Notes under the pieces: generated by a model | The model's input: the letters and a program-made list of their open reading frames with translations, nothing else | Told to the model about the DNA's origin: nothing | Database searches by the model: none | Shown here: positions 49,785-63,721 of the stretch, piece by piece | Numbering within the stretch: position 1 is the stretch's first letter | Layout: the number at the start of each line of letters is the position of its first letter | Translations under genes and position numbers: made by a program | NCBI GenBank assembly: GCA_964304625.1 | Contig: OZ199839.1 | Location: 10,354,001 to 10,418,000 of the forward strand | Direction of reading: 5' to 3' | Source of the DNA: Kudoa neothunni | Lineage: Eukaryota; Cnidaria | DNA length: 64,000 bases

Positions 49785-52700
49785 ATGTCAGAAACAGAAA
49801 AGGTTCCATCAACCGATCCATCCCCATCAACACTTGTTGAAGGGCTCCCTGCCAAACAACATTCTCCGGGAAACCACGATTCTTCACCTAGTCAACATTT
49901 GAATGATCCTATGTATCATCCAAGAGAAATAACACTGAAAACTAAAGATGGATCGTTTGGATTCCATCTTAAGGGGCCCCTAAAAAGTGGAAATCCTATG
50001 CGATTTTTAAATGGACGATTATACCCACCATTACATTACATTTATTCGATGGATCAATATAGTAGTGCGATAAAATCTGGCCTGAAGATCTATGACGCAA
50101 TTCTTGAAATGTATAGCTTGAGTGTGTTGTTGGCGGTATGACATTTTTTATCTAGAAATGAGGTCGATGTCGGTGGACTAAGCTATAATAGTGTACAGGA
50201 GTTGATTAACGAATGTGAAAAGAATCAGACAATTCAACTAAAAGTTATGTACCCTGATAATATAAATACTTTGAAAGAGTTCAGTGAAGTTCCATCGAAC
50301 CAGTATGATTTTGGAAATTGTGTTGCAAGTATGAAACACCTAATGAAATCTTTACCTCCGAACAAAAGTACGAGCACATCTCTTATGTAATTTACACCCA
50401 TATTTACAGTTTCTTTTTAATTAACAGCATCTGCCACCTCTCAAAGTATTGAAATGTTAAATAAATCGGATTTGATTTCGCCATTGAACAAAGACCAACA
50501 CATTGGATGTATATTTACAATCTTAATAATGCTGTTAACTCAACCTAGCTACCATTCCCTCGAATTATCACATCTATCCACATTCACCAAAAATCGATTC
50601 CAATCATTATAGCGATGACAATCTACTTAATATAATCTGTATTCCTGTTGTTCGGTTTATAAAATGCTTCGGAAAAGAATGTGCTGTATTTGAACTGGTT
50701 TCTTGAGAGTCACTGACTTGCAATTAGTTTTACGACATTTATCAAGGTGAACACTTTCTTGTCTCACGACGATTTAACGATTTTAAATCTTATGATAAAC
50801 ATGTATTCACATTGTAAATTGATAGAATTTGTTATAATTTTTTTTGGCTCAACAACTAGATGAGATCGCTTGTTGATGATTTCCCTGATCTTCCAAGTGG
50901 CTGGTCCATTTTTATGGATAACAATCAGATCGATACAAGACGAGTAGAATTGGAGAGCTATTTGAAAAAAGGTTTCTTATTTTTTCATTTTAATCAATAT
51001 TTTTCGTTTATCAATGCAAACTAACAGTCTTGTCTTGTGTTGTGTTTTTAAAGATTATAATTGTGCTTAGGTGGATTAATCTCCTGTTGAAACATATTCG
51101 TTAAATGAGCTTATAACTGTATAATTATATCTTTCATAATAAGTAAGTATGATATATTTTAAAGTTTTTATTCAATGTATTCGGCATATTTAATTATTTT
51201 ATTACTTAAAGTATGTGTAAAGTTTTTATTGAAAATTAATTGGTGTTGTTATTATTTTTTATAACAAATGAAAAAATAAATAAAATAACTTAATTTATGA
51301 GTAATTTAAATGATTAAAATAATTTAAGAGAACCAATCGGCAGCTTAGTTATACTTCTTGGAAAAGTGTTGTTATAAATAGAGACGTTAACTTTAAAAAT
51401 CGGTAGTATGATTAAAAATCTTAACAAAAGATAAATAAATAAAATGGCAATAATGTAAAATATGACACACGTGATAATTTTAAGAGCAATTCATAAAATG
51501 TAAGAATTAAATACATTTTTGTTAATTCAAAACCAAATTCTTATTTATTGCTAGCGCGTGTGAATATTTTATCTTATATTTCTTATTAAAATGTTATTTT
51601 TCATTATAATAACAATTTTCTGCATACATTAAACCCAAAAAATCTTGGATCCTTTTTATCCTAAAGCCTGTTGGAGGGTTAAATTTAGCACAATCTAAAA
51701 AATTAAATCTTCAGAAAGTTTTTCAGTAAAAATTTCTTGGGTTAAAAATTGTCATTAGGCGGGAGCATATAACTTAGCATTAGAATTTATCGTGGAAATG
51801 CCCCCATCCTTAGCTAGCCCAGTGTAAACCCTCAAAGCAGATTTCCCAACGTGGGCGTGAAAAAATTTTTGTGGGACGTGGAAAATTCTAAGTATTGTTA
51901 TGGAATGGATAATGGTGGGATAATTGGGCATTATGATGTACTTTGATGTCAGTATCGCTTATTTTTAAGTGACGATTAACATCTTAAAAAACACAAAAAG
52001 CAATTCCTTATTATAAAAAAACGAATAATAATATTTAACATGTCCTTTACCCGAATAGAATCATAATCGTTTAATCATTTTTTTGATTAAACCTGATATA
52101 ATGTTGATTAATTTTTTATTTTTACCCTTTATTTTCCGTTTATTAGTCCCGTATCCGTATACATGAAAGTCTTTCCTAATGAACGTTGTATTATCAGGGG
52201 TTTTATTTGACGCTGTTTTTGACAGAATGAAGAATTAAAGATATTAATTTTTAAGGTCCGTCGTTAAACTAAGTTAGATCTAATCGAATATATTTGAATG
52301 AAAAAAGTATATATATTAATTGCTTTTAAATTTCAAGGTTATAAGGAGCTTTATTCAATGTTATAAAACGGTTCAAGTTAAAAAAATCAATACTTTTGAA
52401 AAAACTGTTGACAATCCCTACTCTAGAGGTTTTGAGATTTAAAAGATTCAAATAATTATTAGAGGCTGGTGTTTTTAGGTGGTTAATAACAAATGATATA
52501 TTTGCGAAAGTGGTAAAGACTCTCATTTCTAATATGTGGCGTATCAAAGTTTTTTGAGCCATTTAGACATAAAAATAAATATTTTAAACTTGTAGAAACG
52601 CTAAAATAAATTCACGTAATTTCTCTAAATTATTTGGGAATAGGAATTGGCTAGGATTAGTTGGAATTCGTATTGACTTAATGAATTTTTTATTTTAAAT

Positions 52701-55700
52701 AACTATTTTTACAAATATGAGAACTTGATCAAGATATTACACCTATTTTTACCCTCTAAAGCTTATTTTAACGAGAAGGGAAGAAATTTGGTTGTAAAAC
52801 TAATATTATTCTGTATAAATCTAATTAATTGTTTTGATATGAATTTTGCATATTCTGAGGTTTTTGGAGCCAAAAATGATTATAATGTAAAAATTTCCTA
52901 CTAATAAGATTGGAAGCTATAAGCACAATTTACACTGTCTTTAGATTGCTTATAGTCGGAGAAAATCATTTCTATATAGCAATTATTGTTATTATCAAGC
53001 TGTGTATTCTATTTAATTGATAATGGCTTGATTTCTTTAAGTAAAATTATTCTTATTACAATATTTTATTGCTCTCAGTAGTCATGATACAAATAATCAT
53101 TTTTTCAAGGATAAGAAAAATTTTTGTTAATCACTATCTAACGAGTTTTTTAATTGCGCCAAATAGAGAAATCTGTAATAACTTCCCATAGAAAATCCAC
53201 TTGCTCATACTTAACTGGATATAATGCAAATGGACATAAAAGGATTATACAATCGAACCTCGATTATCCGGAATCTCGGGAACTGGAACTACTATATAAT
53301 TTTAATTCCGAATAAAAAATACCACATGTCACCGTGCGACATATAAAATGTAGCATATATACCGATGCAAAATTTAAAACAAAAATATTTCTAGGTTAAT
53401 TAATTATAAATCGTTCTTTTAAAACTTAAGTTAAGCATTCAGTTCTCATATAAATTTGTGCTACATCTGAACATATACATTTACGTATATTTAACAAACG
53501 TTAATTATCGATTATTTAAAAAGAAAGATTAACCCTCTGTAGACGTGTTTTTCTTCTATAATTATATACTGTTTTTTCTTTATATCTCCATCTGCTTAGT
53601 TAATAGATATGCCAATAATTTTAATTTAAGTTACAGAAGTTAAACCATTTTTCTTAATAAATAGTAAAAGTTGTTTATAAAACTGGTTAAAAATCGTTTA
53701 AGTAGAAATTAAAAAAATGAGTGCGCACATCAAGTTTTATATGTTCGATTATATATATTAGATGTCATAAACAAAATTAATTGCCAACTTCGTTGTTTTA
53801 AATAAATTTTTCCCGCCGATAAGTTTAGGTTAGAAAATGGAATCGAAATATTTTGTTATTGTTAAAATATCACTGTAATATACATTAAATTTTATTATTA
53901 TTATTATTAATTAAATTTAATAAAAAATAAACTTTTATTATCGTTTATAACGTGAACTGGTAATATACTTATGCCAAATAAATAGAAAGTGGGAAAAATA
54001 ATAACTGGCATAATATCGAAAGTTTAATATATATTGCCAACAGTACAACGACATGAATGTTATGTTCCAAGTAATATCCTCGTTTTAAATCTAATGGATG
54101 TCAATTTAAATCGTATGACAGTTAATGAACAAGCTTTCCTTAATTTTCAAACATGGATTTGATTAATAAATTGTTAGTTATTTATAATTTTGCCAGAGTT
54201 CTTTAAATTAAATGTTCATTTTATTATTTTGCAACAATTTTAATAAAATTTTTTCGGAATTAAAGTTCATTTGAGGGAGTATTTTTAACTGATTAATTAA
54301 GTTTATAAGATTTTTCAATTTAAACAGATTTTAACGGCTGATAATAACCTAGGCCTTGTTTTTTATGTGATAATACAATACTTTCTAACTTGTACTAAAG
54401 CTGTTTTGCTTTAAATTAAAATTAGTGAATGAATTGATGATTCTTGTGTTGAGTTTATGTTAATTTATTTTGTTAGTTGCAAGCTCGCTCATCCTACTAA
54501 AATTGGCACCAACGCGATTGTTCCTCGGACTTGGTACCGCCAAATATAACGTATTTATTACTATTACTCATATTAGTCAATTTATGAGAGTGGAATATTA
54601 TGCTAACGTTCGACTCCAATTACTAGGATCGAATTCTTTCTTTGTGTGATCCTTCAAAAGAAACATCTAGTAACGAATCGGAATCTAGTGATGATTATGA
54701 ATCAATATCTGAGCAAGACAAACTACGTCCAGCGTCTTCATCTCTCCCCATCGCTAATAATGCCATGGATGCTATCTTTAGTTCTTGTGACTCGTTGAGT
54801 TTGCCTACTTTCGAAGAGTGCAACAAAAAATCCACAAAATTCCTCATATCAATAGTTCTACCAGATTACAGCCTGCGTTTGCCACTTATAGTGTACGAAC
54901 AACAAACTGTGCTTAGTGTATTGAAGGTGGGAAAATCATAATTGTGGAAGTCGTAATTTCTCTTTTAGGCTCTCTGCAGAGAATTTAATTTCCCCATGGA
55001 AACCATCAAACACTTTGCTTTATTTCATTGTCCAACAACTTATCACGGAGGTATGTTGCAATTACGTTTCTCTTTATGCCCATTTTTAATGGGAAGAGTT
55101 TGTTGTCGCGGTAAATGATGTTACTTCTTAAATTCTTCAAATCAGTTTTGTGATATTTTTAAGAACAGTTATTTTCAGCCTGCTTGTTAAACATAATAAA
55201 ATAACGTTCCCTACCTAACTAGTTCCAGTTAGGGTCGAAAAATTTACAAGAATAAAATTTTATAATTTTTTATTTCCATTTTAATTATATAATTTACTCT
55301 TTAGTCGTTTTCTACATTCCTGATTTATTATCGTTGTTAGATATGCTAATAGCAACATCTCATTAGACATTTGAATCGTTATTATTTCAACGATTATAAA
55401 ATAAGAATTTTTTTCTCATAAATCTGTATAGTAAATATTACCAAATTAAATAAACATGAATGTTGTGATAATATTTTAGTTTCATTTTTTTGTTAAAAAT
55501 TAATTTAATGTATAATTGTGTTAATTGATCTTATCACTCAAAATATTTACCTACAATTAATATTGAATGAATGATTAGTTGCAATATGAAACTTATGCTT
55601 AGCCCAGAGGTGCACAAACTTTTGGAGCTTCGGACCAAATTTTAATCTTCGAAAACTTCCAGAGACCAGAAAGTTTAAAACTAAAGTTATGGCTCATACA

Positions 55701-58638
55701 TTGGATAAATTGACAAATTTGAAACACAATATTCAAAATAATTTACAAATAATAAGTTTAATAAATGTTTTAAATTGAATAACGAATAACATAGAAAACA
55801 AATAATATTCGTCCCCTATTGAATAAAACAATATTTTTCTGTCTAGGCGTCATTAAATTTTCTATTATTATCGTCAACTTCTTCTCGAATTTCAGTCATC
55901 TTAATTTGGAAATAAAATAAAAATTAGCTGAATTAAATATGAGATACACCTTGGGTGAGCAAAATGGTTGTATGCGCACAATATAAATACCTTATTATTT
56001 CGCATCGTTTATAAAACGTACTTTAATTATTATTCTTATTTTAACTGAACTCTAACTAAAGGTCAGTATTGCAAAGCGAATTTTTAAATTGTAAATACGC
56101 TCAGTATCTATATGATTTTCTTCTCCTCCATACACACTCAAGAAGAATTAATTAAAATTGGTACATGAAATTTGATTAAAAAACGTTTTTTTCCATATCA
56201 CATGGTGAAGTTGCTAATAGCAAGAAATCTGTTTGTCTATTTAGAGGAGTTTTTTTTGATGTTTCGTTCCTAATGGTTCGTACATATTAAAAAAACTCAA
56301 ATAAACTTTCTTAGTAGCTTCATTAGGTGTTTCCAATATATTCACCATCGAGAAAAAACCATTGGAAGTTAAATAATCAAACGCTTTTTTCATTTAATTT
56401 AAAAAATATACCATTAATCTGAACTTAATTGGGGTTCATCAGGGACTACAAAAAAGTTCATTGGGGGATGGAGTTTGTGCACCCCTGGTTTAGCCTAAAT
56501 ATTTTATAAATTTTTAGTTTGGTTTCGGTATATTTTATTCATGATTTATTGGAATAATCTTACGATGATTTCGGTAATTAAAATGCAAATTAAATTGATT
56601 TTTGAGTAATAAAAAACTCTTTCATTATAAAATTTTCATTGATATCGATTAAATTGATGAAATTTCCGCATGTACATGCAAAATTGATTGCTGTTTAGGC
56701 ATAACGTGCTCGTAGATTTTTCATACTTTGTACAATAAATATGAAATTGAAAGTTTGTCCACAAATATATTCCTTATACTTATTTAATTATTTAATAATG
56801 CATGATAAAATAGATTTAAGAAAGAATAATAGAAAAAGTCATTCAATTGCTGTAATAATTAACAATTAATATTTATTTAACGCTAAAATTCGGATTAAAG
56901 GAGGTTAGAATTTGTCCATATTAAGCACCTACATTAAATTCAATTCTGAAAATTTACTTTTAGTTAACTCTTTTGTTTCGCTTTAAATTGCAAAATTTAT
57001 TCCATCTTAATAAAAAATGTCGACTAAATAATATATGTATCAAAATTGAAAATTTATTCTAATTTATTGAGATAGATTATTTGTAAAGATAATTTTTCAA
57101 TAATTTTGAATAATGAAAGAACGGAAGGAACAATCACGGTTCGTCTTAATTTAGGTTAGACTCTTGCATTTGTTGACACTTAATTTTTCTTATAAAATAA
57201 AAAAATTAATTTTTGCATTTACATTTTCTCAAGAGTTTATTTGCATTAAAAACCGCAGGATAAAATCAACTAAATGCGCATGCATTATTTTATATAAAAT
57301 AAAATAATAAAGAATTTTATTAAGAATAAACTTTACCGTGACAATGACTGTGTTGATTATGCAATAATTATCCTTTTAAAATTAGGTGTTATTTTAAGAA
57401 AGAATTGTATTCCATTCCAGATATTTCTGCAGGATTATATTCACTATCACCACTATTCGCTGTGTATTAAACGATGGCGACTTGAAACTGAAAATGTATA
57501 TTTTGTGATCGGCTCAGGCTCAACAAATTTTTTTAGGAAAATATATTTCTAAAAACACCGATTCTTGTAAATATTTTGTACTCTCAAGTAAATTTTTTAT
57601 TTGTTGTTGTTGAAATTATCAATATTAATTCAACATTTATTCCAAGTTGTGTTTTGACATAAAATATGGAAATATGGATGAACGAGAAAGTGCGTTTGTT
57701 GTAAAACCTAATTCGCCTGATCTGCCAACAAAAGTCAAGGTGATTAATGATTAATACCTTGAGGATCCAAAATCATTGTGTACGATGGAGCGAGCTGACT
57801 TTCTATTATAGATTTTAAAAACCGCCCGCAACTTTTCATCATACGCAACTTTCCGAATTAATATAGATAGTTTCAGCATGAACGACATGCTCTACAAAAA
57901 TTGTGTAATTATTCTGTCACCGTTTTCCGCTCGTATTTGTTTGGATTCTGAAACCGACCGAGTATTTTTTTGCAAAAAATCACTCGATTTATTCTTCTAA
58001 TAGACAACTATATTCAGCTTTAATATAAGTGATGTTGGAAAACCGAAAATTATAGAAACCGACAACTCAACTCAACAATCTTTACAACTTGATATCAACG
58101 ATGTCAATCAATACAGTGTGGTGCTTGTATCATCAAATGTATTAACCATTTATTATTGTTTAATTGAAATAAATTAATCCATTATTTTGGTGCATATGAG
58201 TTTGTTTGTTTGTTTATTTATTAATATTATATATTGTATAGTTGGGATATTTACTGAGATGCCTGAAAAAAGTTTTCAAAACCAGAGAACGCATGTCAGT
58301 TGTGTGTAATTCAAATTTCTAGCAATCAAATTTAGTTGCGATCAGCACCACCTAATTTCACATTATTTTTACCTAGCAACACCAAACCAACATCCCGTTT
58401 AATGTTTGGCAGTAGATTGTTACTCGTTATTTTTATTTGTGTCAAAAATCATGTATATATAATCGAAAAGTTGATTTTTTTAATTTTTTATTTAGCACAA
58501 AAATCAAATTTTCAAACTAATATTCATCCTGCTGTTCAAGAATCCAATCAGCCTTCTATATATAACTTAAAATGGGTATAATTATAAGTAAATGCTAATT
58601 TTTCATTTTTTTCGCCACAGTGTTTTCGTAAGAATTGA
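49785..58638 (+). CDS. SNX27: Sorting nexin-27 (PDZ-PX-FERM-like), about 18 exons
   Basis: SNX27 returns PDZ-ligand cargo from endosomes to the plasma membrane with retromer. After an N-terminal extension (MSETEKVPSTDPS...), the PDZ domain reads KTKDGSFGFHLKGPLKSG, NGRLYPPLHY and AILEINEVDVGG. The PX domain reads IPVVRFIKCFGKECA, FYDIYQGEHFLVSRRFNDFK and DFPDLPSGWS. The FERM-like F1 lobe covers FLISIVLPDYSLRLPL, FNFPMETIKHFALF and DYIHYHHYSLCIKRW. F2 and F3 are divergent (NIFLKTPILVNILYSQ, VKILKTARNF), and the end YNLKWCFRKN resembles the family ELKWRKEN end. My exons are 49785-50110, 50156-50367, 50428-50508, 50549-50685, 50728-50802, 50860-50971, 51028-51041, 54627-54926, 54969-55050, 55097-55110, 57421-57495, 57537-57587, 57647-57739, 57812-57961, 58004-58138, 58336-58411, 58496-58575 and 58621-58638. 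They total 2031 nt (676 residues) in one frame. The two 14-nt microexons are the least certain. The human protein is about 540 residues. Confidence 0.92.
51042..54626. other. Large SNX27 intron
   Basis: About 3.6 kb of AT-rich intron sequence, unlike the roughly 40-nt introns around it. It contains a pogo/Tigger-like terminal sequence at 53250. Sites GGGTTAA (near 51680) and TTAACCC (near 53531) are in the wrong relative orientation for one piggyBac copy. No gene was seen. Confidence 0.6.
53250..53285 (+). mobile_element. pogo/Tigger-like terminal repeat fragment
   Basis: CAATCGAACCTCGATTATCC, preceded by TA, closely matches the terminal repeats of pogo/Tigger Tc1-mariner elements (CAGT.GAACCTCGATTATCC). 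No opposite end or transposase was found. Confidence 0.45.
55605..56487. mobile_element. Non-autonomous hAT element inside an SNX27 intron
   Basis: An 883-bp element with inverted ends CAGAGGTGCACAAACT (left) and CAGGGGTGCACAAACT (right, inverted), one mismatch in 16. It is flanked by an 8-bp target duplication, GCTTAGCC (55597-55604) and GTTTAGCC (56488-56495), with one mismatch. No transposase coding was found, so it is a deletion derivative or MITE. It lies in the intron between the 14-nt microexon at 55097 and exon 57421. Confidence 0.85.
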
Positions 58639-61600
58639 CTCTCTTGCTTTGAACCGACTATTAATGCCAATTATTGAAATTTAATTATTATTGTTGCTTT
58701 ATTTATCGCATACGATCTTAGACACGGTCGATTATATGTAAATTTTAATGAGGAATGAGTACCGTCTAACCTTCAAAGGTCAGCGAAAACGACCACCCCC
58801 CTCCAAGACTTTTGGGGTCCAGAAAGGTCCCAGTTTTTTATTTGATGAATTAACTTAATAAATATAGATATATCATTTTATTCAGTTTAAAAAAATTTCT
58901 GTCGGCTAAATTTGAAGAAAAGAGCCGAACATTCGTGTGCTTAACCCGTTATAATCTCGTCGGATTGAATCTCACGTAATCGTTGTATAAAACCGTTGCT
59001 GAATAATTTTAAATTTTTGAATAATAAACAATTTAAATGAATCGGTTTAACGATTAATATTTTTTAGTAAACATATTAAATTTAATAATCTAAATTATTG
59101 TTCAATACTGTATTGTTAATTCGCTCAAATAATGCCACGCATCCCCGCTTTGCCTGCACAAAATATATGTAAACTGATGAGTGTTTTGATAAATTTCAAT
59201 CTTCGGGAAGTGAATTTGAAGAAAACTACAAGGAATCATCTGAAAAGTCCATTGAATCAATGGAATGTGGAAATGCTGAAGACCCAATAATCAGTAAAGT
59301 TGGTAATATGTAGAGTTTTAATAAACCGATAACATCAAGAATCGGTGTAACAAGTAAGGGTTATTAAGACGGTTCGGTTTCTGTTATTTCAAAAACGGTT
59401 TTCGGGTTTGTAAATAATTTTTCCAATTATCAATGTCAATTTTTTTCATGCAAAAAATATGTAAAAATATGATAGATTGAAATCTCATTTTGGTCGTTCT
59501 TTGGTTCAATATGCTCTTTAAAACAAAATTTTGAATTAAATATGATATTACCTTTAATTAATTTTATCATATACAATTATTTTTTACCGCATTTAAAAAC
59601 AATTATAAATCTTTTATGATAAAATGTTTTCAAACACATAACAAAAAATTTCTTGTCTCAAATTTCATAAATAAACACAATTGTTTCAAGTTTCGAGTTT
59701 CGAATTGCTCAATTTTGTTCTCAACGGGGAAATAGCACGGTTGTGGTTGTATAAGGTAAAACATCAATCTGAGTCAATACTCGTAGGTCTAACGTTAGTA
59801 AAAGTTTTACGAATCATTTCAAAATGATCTGACATCACACCGTGATTAATAGAATTTATAATTTCATTAAGTGCGAACAATATTTTGTTCTTTTATTGGA
59901 AAGCCAAACAAAATACAATTCCTGTAATGCTAAATACAATATTTGTTCACTGTAAAAACACATCATTAAAAAATATTTTTTGTCCTTTTACTATTTTAAA
60001 AGCGTATTTAATTATTTAAAAGACTCTATCAATTAATTATAAAAGTTAATTTATATAAATTAAAAAATAAATTTTCGTAATCGGTTTTAGTTTTGTCAAC
60101 AACAGAACCGATGTTTACATGTTTACCCCTAGTCATAAGAGCTGGAAAGCACGCTGTCAAATGTATTACTCAGAAAATTTTAGCCATACTGAGATAATTG
60201 ATAATTCCACAAAGGCGATTTTTAAAGTCGTTTATCAGTTACTCTTTGGTTTCTAATAGCATTTACTCGTTATTGTTCATTCAAATTGATAATAGTTGAT
60301 GAGATAAGATAAAAAACTACTACTAGATTACTAGCGTTACCAGTCGTTGCATTAATTTAATTCAAATCACTTATCTCAAAATTTACGACGGAATAAATTT
60401 TATTTCATCATAAATATGAAATTACAACGAAAATTTATACATAAAATCAATAAGATTTTGAAGTAAATGTTAAATGCTAATTAAAATAAAGAAAATTAAA
60501 TTTTCTCATATCAGCAATAGTAATTAAATGGGTTAATTTTTGACGTTTAATTATTTATGTTAAATTAAACAGAAAATGAGATGAATTTAAGCGAAAACCC
60601 TGTTTAATCACTCCCCAACTATCATGATTGTGAGAATCGCATGCTCCGAAAAGTATGAAAAATCGGTTGCCTACTGTAACAAATTTAAGCCCAAATCTTT
60701 ATTATCAATTCAATACTAAGCGAATACAATAAGAATTAGCTTCCATTGTTAAAATTGCATTTATTTTTTTTAAACTGGGAATCTTTTAAAGCAGCAGAAT
60801 ACGGAGAAAAAATTTCTACCGAAAAGCCACGAGATCATCTATAAGATTAAAATTATTTAATGGTTCAAAATACCACGGTGTCATATTATTTCAAGTAAAT
60901 ATTAAAAATTCCATTGATTTTCGTAACATTTTAGCTTCGCCGGTGGACGGATTTAAAGTGAAAAATATGGTTGTGCAGGGGTACTACGCTCCACACATAT
61001 TTGGATTAAGACTCGTATGCGTAATAACTCTGCGCTATTTAATATGAACGTTTAGCGCACGCGTACATAGTGGAAATTTTGTGGGTGCGCGACCACTTTT
61101 TCTGCGTTTTTTTATTTATTCTCTCGTTGCACTAATAATAACGATAATAGAGAGATGTGAAAAATGTTTGTAATAATTTTGTTATTGTTCACAGAGGATT
61201 TTGGAAATAAATAAGGTAGTTCAAAACGAAGCTTATTTTATTTTGCAAAAGGAAAAATATAACTTTGTAATGTGTTTCAGCATTTCGTTGATGGGACCTT
61301 GAATAATTTCTTTATTCTCTTTAGATTTTCTATTTAATTTGTTCATTTTTAGACCAACTCTCGAACTAAACTCCTATAACTATCCTCGACCGACAGTTAT
61401 AATTTATAAGTTATGGGAGTGTTATCTTACGTGCCGTCCTTGATACCATTGGCTAGTTTATTTTCCTGTTTTATTGTATTGTCTGAACAATTTTATATTT
61501 TTCGTTCTCGGAGATTCGATCCATTAATCATTCTTATATCGAGTAGTTTGAATTTTTCTCTGAAAAGTTTGCGATAAAATCTTAGATCACTTGAAATAAA

Positions 61601-62792
61601 GTCAGCAAATATTTTGGATTTTATTGATACAATTGTATTCAATATGGTGGCTGATTTATGGCCGGAGTGCCTAACGATTTTCGCTTTAGAGTCACTCTTA
61701 ATTCCTAATATTTCAAATTATTTAACAATCTACACATTTTCTTCAAGTAAGCGATGATTGTTCCTGTTTTCCTACTGCGTACTAACCATGCCAATGTAAT
61801 CAAATAACAGATTTCCATGTGCGAATAAGCATGCATTCCTATTTTTCCCGACGAAAAAAGTATTTCTTAATTTATTAATCAATATATTTTACTCTTATCT
61901 CATGATTTATATCTATAGTTAATTCGTATATTTTTGAATTTTCGACACTATTTCTTTAAGTGCGTAATAACCTAGTAACCTTGCGTTACTGTATACTTAA
62001 GAACTGTACTACATATTGTCTAAATAACTCAAGTATTCGTTTAAAGAATTATTTTCTTAAATTAAATCCGGATGAAATAAACATATAAGCTTGTGATTAA
62101 TTATCCACCGGCTGTGTTACAAATTTTTAAAATATTGTCTTCAACAAAAAAAATGGAATTGAATCTATCAAATAAGATCAATAATTTACAATTATATCAA
62201 ACATCGATATGGTACATTTTTTTGAAATAAGTACGTTTTCTTTGTTATTTTTATGCGAAATAAAAATATTAATCTCGTCTCCAATAATATTGAATATGTA
62301 AAAGGCCAATTCACCTTTAATACGTTAATCCATTTTATACATTATTCGTAAACATAAGAATTTCTTCTAATCGATATCAAGAAAATATTTTAATTGAAGC
62401 ATCCAAAGTTTTTTATTATAGAAAACACCAATAGGTAACATTAATTAAACTTTAGATATTTGATAGAACGAATGTCATAATTTTAATCAACTTTAAAGAT
62501 TAACTATTTAATCAAATAACCTGCCCAATTAATTAACATATGCCACCTTATTGCTGTATTTTTTGACCCATTTCATCCCCATGATGTACATCTCATTTTT
62601 GTTAAAGTAAAATCAGTTAAAAATAAACACATTCAAATTTAAATGAAACAACTTTCAGCAATTTAAATTATACATACACCAAGTTGTTCTAAAATTAAGT
62701 TTATTAACCCCGATTTAAACACTCAGCACAACATCTGAGGTTTATCTCAACATTAATCCAATGTTGTTATATCGATGTCGACGTCGTTGTAG
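58639..62792. other. AT-rich spacer, only weak coding hints
   Basis: About 4.1 kb downstream of SNX27. It contains a TTAACCC site at 58941 and the acidic frame listed at 59176. The rest, including a slightly less AT-rich patch at 60930-61130, has no supported feature. Confidence 0.4.
59176..59302 (+). other. Acidic open frame, possible transposase N-terminus or lone exon
   Basis: The frame reads DECFDKFQSSGSEFEENYKE then SSEKSIESMECGNAEDPIIS and ends at a possible donor (G, gtaata). The acidic, serine-rich composition is like the N-terminus of piggyBac transposases, and a TTAACCC site lies 235 bp upstream. No start codon or catalytic region was seen. Confidence 0.2.
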
Positions 62793-62987
62793 AGGTTTGG
62801 TGTGGATTGGGACCATTGGACAGATCGTCCTTCCGACCAACCCGTTTAGGACCTAGTGATTCGGGATATGTCGGTATTAGTTCGTGTATTGTCAACACTG
62901 CGTCACAGCTCTGCGTCTGCCGGCTACGTAACGTTGCTGTCTGGCCGTTTGAAACCCAAGAAGCTATCCCCAACTCCACCCCAGCAG
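62793..62987 (+). other. GC-rich island resembling an internal exon
   Basis: This 195-bp segment is far richer in G+C than its surroundings. It is bounded by a good acceptor (gttgtag, ending 62792) and a donor (gtaaat, from 62988), and one plus frame is open throughout: VWCGLGPLDRSSFRPTRLGP, SDSGYVGISSCIVNTASQLC, VCRLRNVAVWPFETQEAIPN, STPAG. The minus strand is open too (MELGIASWVSNGQTATLRSR...). I recognise no domain and found no neighbouring exons, so it may be a single exon of a long gene or a transposon scrap. Confidence 0.3.
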
Positions 62988-63721
62988 GTAAATAATTGTT
63001 GACAATTTCTATTGAACCGTTCAGATTTTGGTTATCCTTTGGTAATCACGCAAATTAATGTTATTTGGTCCAATCTGCGCGCGCAGACTAAATGAACCGT
63101 TATCTAACATCAGGTTAAGTTGGTCAACTTGATTCGGTGGATAAAGTTTAGTTAATTAAAAATTCAAAAAATTGTTTATCAGTCATCCTACCGTAATGCG
63201 GATAGACTGATAATGAATTTAAATATTGTCGAGTGTAATAATTCGACTTTGCTTTATCACTTGTAGAATTCAGCGAGTTACCTTAATATACAATACAATA
63301 TATGTGGCCACGTGATCAATCTCACTAAAAGTAAGTCAAGCCACTTCTAAATAGGATCATGATCAAATTACAAACATCTGATTTTGACTGTACTTGATGC
63401 GATCCCCTCCATAGTCACGAAAGTTTACTTTTGCGTGTAATCCAACGCAAATCTGCCATAGTTAATACGTTTTTTGTGAATTAACGCAGAAAGCATTTCT
63501 GCTTACATAAAACCTTTCGAGTGTCTGTTGTTTATAATTGGTTCGACTTTGTCGTGATAAAAACGAACTCTGACCTATGGAGAGTTTATTTATTGTAACT
63601 GTTACTATTGAGAAATATTGACAAAAGCCGAGTTTGAATAGTGAGCTTAGGGAATGATGCTTCCAGTTTAATGTGCGCTCAATAATAAGTTGCATATTTC
63701 ACGGTGTCCAAATTGCAAACC
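62988..63721. other. Spacer, no gene seen
   Basis: Mixed-composition sequence with no supported feature. Open frames here are short and unlike any family I know. Confidence 0.35.

Noticed and set aside
50673-50727. A 30-nt intron in the SNX27 PX domain
   Set aside because: A 42-nt intron from the earlier donor (gtattt at 50686) gives the correct PX spacing (GKECAFYDIYQG).
51660-53540. A possible piggyBac element between GGGTTAA (51680) and TTAACCC (53531)
   Set aside because: The two ends face outward, the opposite of a piggyBac copy, and no transposase remnant lies between them.
57674-58638. A separate gene starting at the ATG at 57674
   Set aside because: An upstream acceptor at 57646 keeps the same frame, joins the SNX27 F1/F2 exons in phase, and the C-terminus YNLKWCFRKN fits the SNX27 end.
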